Shown: positions 61,015 through 64,000 of the stretch, one piece after another
Position numbering within the stretch: the stretch's first letter is position 1
Layout: every line of letters begins with the position of its first letter
Assembly (NCBI RefSeq): GCF_023204875.1
Contig: NZ_CP096247.1
Span: 3,038,001-3,102,000, forward strand
DNA from: Prevotella sp. E15-22
Lineage (GTDB): Bacteria; Bacteroidota; Bacteroidia; Bacteroidales; Bacteroidaceae
Length of the DNA: 64,000 nucleotides
Reading direction: 5' to 3'
Made by a program: the position numbers and the translations under genes
Notes under the pieces: model-generated
What the model saw: the letters and a program-made list of their open reading frames with translations, nothing else
What the model was told of the DNA's origin: nothing
Databases searched by the model: none

Positions 61015-62947
61015 CATCCGCAAATCTCTCTCGAACAAGCTCAGTCTGAGTATCATCCTCCTGTCTGTTCCTACGTTTGTCATAGCTCTGGGAGTACTGT
61101 TCTCACAATCGCGCCACATCATCCGCAAGGAGGCCGTGAACCGTGCTAACAGTGTGCTGAGCACCACCATGCAGCGTGTTTATCGTAACATGCTGACCAT
61201 CGAGATGGGTACCAATGCCAATTCCTGGTTGGTAACGCGCCACCTGAACCCCGACTCTGTTCTGGAACTTTCCAACCGTATTGTGCGTCTCAACCCCCAT
61301 ATGGACGGTTGTTCCATCAGCATGGAACCAAATGTCTTCCCTCAGCACGGTCGCTACTTCTCCGCCTATTCTATTAGGAAGAATCATCGTTACCTTACTG
61401 GTGATAATCAAGAGAAAGACAGCATCTCAACAGTTGTTGAGGAGCAATACGAATACTTTGATAAGATCTGGTATTCGATGCCTCGCGATGAAAACCGCCC
61501 TTGCTGGGTGGTGTATTTCGATGAGTGCGACTCACTGGCGCTGACACTTGACGGCATGCTTGCCTCCTATAGCAAACCGCTGTACAACGACGACGGGGAA
61601 TTTGTAGGCGTTATCTCAAGCGATCTCTCACTGCTGCGCCTTTCTAAGGTTATCAATCAAGAGAAGCCCTACCCCAACTCATACTTCATGATGATTGACG
61701 AGAGTGGAAACTATTATGTACATCCAGACTCATCGCGCCTCTTTACCCATAGCATCTTCGACGACACCAACCCCAAGGACCAGGCCGGCCTCATAGCCAT
61801 GGGACATGAGATGACTGCAGGCAAGCAAGGCAGTATGGCCGTAGATATTAACGGCAAGTCATGTTTGGTGTGCTACCAGCCGGTACCTGGCACCGCATGG
61901 AGTATGGCACTCGTATGTCCAGAGAGCGATGTCCTGGCAGGCTATCAGCAGCAAACCTATATTGTCATAGCACTACTCATCATCGGACTGGCTGTCATCC
62001 TTCTGCTATGTCGTAGAGCCGTGGCACGTGCCATCGGACCGCTCCACGAATTACTCAAGAAGACAAGGAGCATTGCCGAAGGCAACATGGAAGTACACAT
62101 TCCACGCAGCAATCGCATAGATGCCGTGGGACGACTGCAAAACAGTTTTGCCGCTATGCTGGAATCACTGAATTTCCACATGGGTAGTGTTCGCTACACC
62201 TCAGAGCAGACGCAACACCGCAACGAGGAGTTGGTAGTGGCCACCCGACTGGCTGAAGAGAGCGATCGTCAGAAGACTGCCTTCATCCAGAACGTGACAC
62301 ACCAGATTCGCACCCCATTAAACATCATCATGGGTTTTGCGCAAGTGCTCAGAGATTCGGCCAGCACCCAACCTTCGGAAGACGATATGAAGAGTATCAC
62401 TAAGACAATGGATCATAACGCCAAACTGCTTTATCGTTTGGTATCCATGCTGTTCGACAGCTCCGATGCGGCATTCACCGAAGAATTGAACAGTCCACAA
62501 ATGGATATGGTACCTTGTAATGAGGTGGGACGCGAAACTCTGCACTACCTAAAGGAACACTACCCCGATGTTCCTGTCACCTATCACTCGGAGGTAGACG
62601 ATAATTTCTGTTTCCAGAGCAATCATCTGTACATCATGCGCTGCCTGCGTGAATTGCTTTACAATGCAGCAAAATACTCCGATGGCAAGAACGTATCACT
62701 AAGCGTATCGGTTGTCGGCGACAGGATCCGATTCATTGTACAGGATACGGGCAAAGGTATTGCTGAGTCCGATCGCGAGTTGATGTTTAAGTTCTTCACC
62801 AAGGTAGACGACCTTTCGGAAGGACTAGGACTTGGACTCCCCCTAGCCAAGCGACATGCACAGAACCTAGGTGGCGACCTGACCCTGGACGAGAATTATC
62901 ACGACGGCTGTCGCTTTATCGTCGACCTGCCATTAAGAAAGGCATAA
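61007..62947 (+). CDS. Cache/HAMP sensor histidine kinase
   Basis: 646 residues: membrane helices at about 13-33 and 318-336, a dCache-like sensor between them (HMDGCSISMEPNVFPQHGRY, FVGVISSDLSLLRLSKVI), HAMP about 336-390, DHp helix with QNVTHQIRTPLNIIMGFAQV (phospho-accepting His432) and an HATPase domain with ELLYNAAKYS (N box), DTGKGIAESD (G1) and GLGLGLPLAKRHA (G2). All catalytic motifs are intact. No response regulator gene follows; the LytTR protein on the other strand is a possible but unproven partner. It shares its whole layout with the degenerate sensor upstream. Confidence 0.93.
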   Translation: MISIRKSLSNKLSLSIILLSVPTFVIALGVLFSQSRHIIRKEAVNRANSVLSTTMQRVYRNMLTIEMGTNANSWLVTRHLNPDSVLELSNRIVRLNPHMDGCSISMEPNVFPQHGRYFSAYSIRKNHRYLTGDNQEKDSISTVVEEQYEYFDKIWYSMPRDENRPCWVVYFDECDSLALTLDGMLASYSKPLYNDDGEFVGVISSDLSLLRLSKVINQEKPYPNSYFMMIDESGNYYVHPDSSRLFTHSIFDDTNPKDQAGLIAMGHEMTAGKQGSMAVDINGKSCLVCYQPVPGTAWSMALVCPESDVLAGYQQQTYIVIALLIIGLAVILLLCRRAVARAIGPLHELLKKTRSIAEGNMEVHIPRSNRIDAVGRLQNSFAAMLESLNFHMGSVRYTSEQTQHRNEELVVATRLAEESDRQKTAFIQNVTHQIRTPLNIIMGFAQVLRDSASTQPSEDDMKSITKTMDHNAKLLYRLVSMLFDSSDAAFTEELNSPQMDMVPCNEVGRETLHYLKEHYPDVPVTYHSEVDDNFCFQSNHLYIMRCLRELLYNAAKYSDGKNVSLSVSVVGDRIRFIVQDTGKGIAESDRELMFKFFTKVDDLSEGLGLGLPLAKRHAQNLGGDLTLDENYHDGCRFIVDLPLRKA

Positions 62948-62966
62948 CACAGTTGAACAACATAAA

Positions 62967-63003
62967 AAAGAAGCCATCAAATTTCCTTGATGGCTTCTTT
63001 TAC
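62967..63003. terminator. Bidirectional terminator shared by the kinase and LytTR genes
   Basis: AAAGAAGCCATCAA / TTGATGGCTTCTTT (62967-62980, 62987-63000) with a 6-nt loop and A/T runs on both sides. The last six codons and the stop of the LytTR gene lie inside this hairpin. Confidence 0.9.
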
Positions 63004-63843
63004 TTGTGTCATATTACTACGCGACACCGGAATGGCATCGTGACTATGTTTTATCATCAACTGCATGGAGCCAGCATGCGAAACAACCTGCTCAACCTGA
63101 GCCAGATTAACAAGGAAAGCACGATGGCAACGCACCACCATGGGATAGTCTCTCAGTTCATCCTCTATCTGCTTAGAAGTGGCACGCAACATGTCTGTTT
63201 GCACCACACCCTCGCGCAAACGACACACCTTTACATAGTTGCCAACAGCCTCAACATAAAGCAAGTCGGCCACCTGGAGGGTTACAGTATCGTTCGTCGT
63301 ACCTGTAAGCACCAGCGCTCCTCCTTTCTCTGCCACCTCTTCCCGTTCCACCTTCTCTACCTTTGTCAGTTGGTCGTTCAACTGCTTTGTCTCTTCCAGT
63401 TCCACCTTTAGGAACTTACTACGGAACTTGAAGCGCCAATAAAGACCGATGGTAAACGAACAAAAGGCTATAATCAATAACGATTCTATAAAGTTAACCA
63501 CCGACAGCTGGTTGTTTTCCGTCCCATTGCTCAGCACGAAATGTCGATAAAAACAAACAGACAATGCTACCAGCGGCGTATTGATAAGCTGGAACCAAAG
63601 ATTACGACGAATAACATACTCGACTCCCTTTTCATAAGAGCGAGGCATACGAACAACATATTTCAGGATGAGACCTGTCAGCATACATATCGAGATGCCG
63701 ATGATCCATAAGACAGCCAGATGCACATAAGCTTGCCACTGCCAGGTATCAAGTCCGAAAGGCTTGAATACCGCCAATGCAACAATAACAAACGTCGTAC
63801 TAATAGCGCGAGTGGATATGGTTTGATTTCTTTCTTTATTCAT
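62977..63843 (-). CDS. LytTR-domain transcriptional regulator with membrane N-terminus
   Basis: 288 residues with four hydrophobic segments in the first 145 residues (TFVIVALAVFKPFG, LAVLWIIGISICMLTGLILK, ESLLIIAFCSFTIGLYW), a coiled coil (ELEETKQLNDQLTKVEKVER) and a C-terminal LytTR DNA-binding domain (LLYVEAVGNYVKVCRL, DYPMVVRCHRAFLVNLAQVE). It lacks a receiver domain, so it responds through its membrane part or an unknown partner. A -7 box TACCTTTG is at 63852-63859 (minus). Its 3' end is embedded in the terminator shared with the kinase. From 63860 to the end of the window I see no gene, only AT-rich sequence. Confidence 0.9.
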   Translation of the reverse strand: MNKERNQTISTRAISTTFVIVALAVFKPFGLDTWQWQAYVHLAVLWIIGISICMLTGLILKYVVRMPRSYEKGVEYVIRRNLWFQLINTPLVALSVCFYRHFVLSNGTENNQLSVVNFIESLLIIAFCSFTIGLYWRFKFRSKFLKVELEETKQLNDQLTKVEKVEREEVAEKGGALVLTGTTNDTVTLQVADLLYVEAVGNYVKVCRLREGVVQTDMLRATSKQIEDELRDYPMVVRCHRAFLVNLAQVEQVVSHAGSMQLMIKHSHDAIPVSRSNMTQVKEAIKEI

Positions 63844-64000
63844 ACAGCCGACAAAGGTAATAAAATATTGCGAAAGAAAAAAACGGAAGCAGAAAAAGTG
63901 CTGTCATTCATCACATTTATTGCATTTTTCCCTCCACTCGTCACATTTCCCTGCAGAATATCCCAAATCTTTGGTGGAAAATAGATAATTTTATACTTTT

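Overview
The window comes from a Bacteroidota chromosome, most likely a Prevotella-like member of the Bacteroidales. The evidence is a SusC/SusD pair, many lipoproteins with Bacteroidota-type lipoboxes, BlaI/BlaR1-TonB, LruC-domain proteins, an S46 dipeptidyl peptidase, Bacteroidota C-terminal tails ending in GKKV..K, and promoters of the Bacteroidota form TTTG-N19/20-TAnnTTTG. Genus and species are inferred, not proven.

Layout. 1-6.9 kb: the 3' part of a fructan-type polysaccharide utilisation locus: SusC (5' end outside the window, broken by an in-frame TAA), SusD, a surface lipoprotein with a ThuA/DUF4960-like C-terminus, and a GH32-type lipoprotein, closed by a strong terminator. 7-17.3 kb: housekeeping and regulatory genes: a secreted protein with a sorting-like tail, a CAT-anticodon tRNA, ribF-CPBP protease, a DUF2851-thioesterase-dprA operon, blaI-blaR1 with twin operator dyads, a C4-dicarboxylate transporter and a cytidylate-kinase-like protein. 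17.3-20.7 kb: an iron/siderophore-type pair (TonB receptor and DUF4374 lipoprotein).

20.8-25.9 kb is an AT-rich accessory island: a HigA antitoxin whose HigB partner survives only as a C-terminal stub; a complete IS3-family element with 4-bp target duplication and an A7G frameshift site; a single-chain restriction-modification-type protein; and a 640-bp non-coding stretch. That stretch holds an inverted repeat around the gene's -7 box, a roughly 190-nt region that folds on paper into a multi-branched RNA, and nine palindromic TACCAA units at about 22-bp spacing. This island is the best candidate for something undescribed.

25.9-37.2 kb: a GH51 arabinofuranosidase, three LruC-domain lipoproteins in alternating orientation, a SpmA/SpmB-like membrane protein and a flippase. 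37.2-43.8 kb: a CotH/lamin-tail protein, an S46 peptidase and an aspartyl protease. 43.9-53.9 kb: a membrane-anchored AraC regulator divergent from an operon of Ser-type sulfatase, radical SAM sulfatase maturase, a 1709-residue surface protein and a 57-residue leader-like peptide; then a 126-residue secreted protein. 54-64 kb: ECF sigma/anti-sigma-like pair, dusB, xerD-type recombinase, an outer-membrane beta-barrel protein, a tandem sensor pair (the first catalytically degenerate, the second a complete histidine kinase) and a LytTR regulator.

Seven-base tandem repeats recur in gaps and at gene edges, and several genes start within 4-10 bases of the -7 box. All calls come from reading the sequence; no database or folding program was run.
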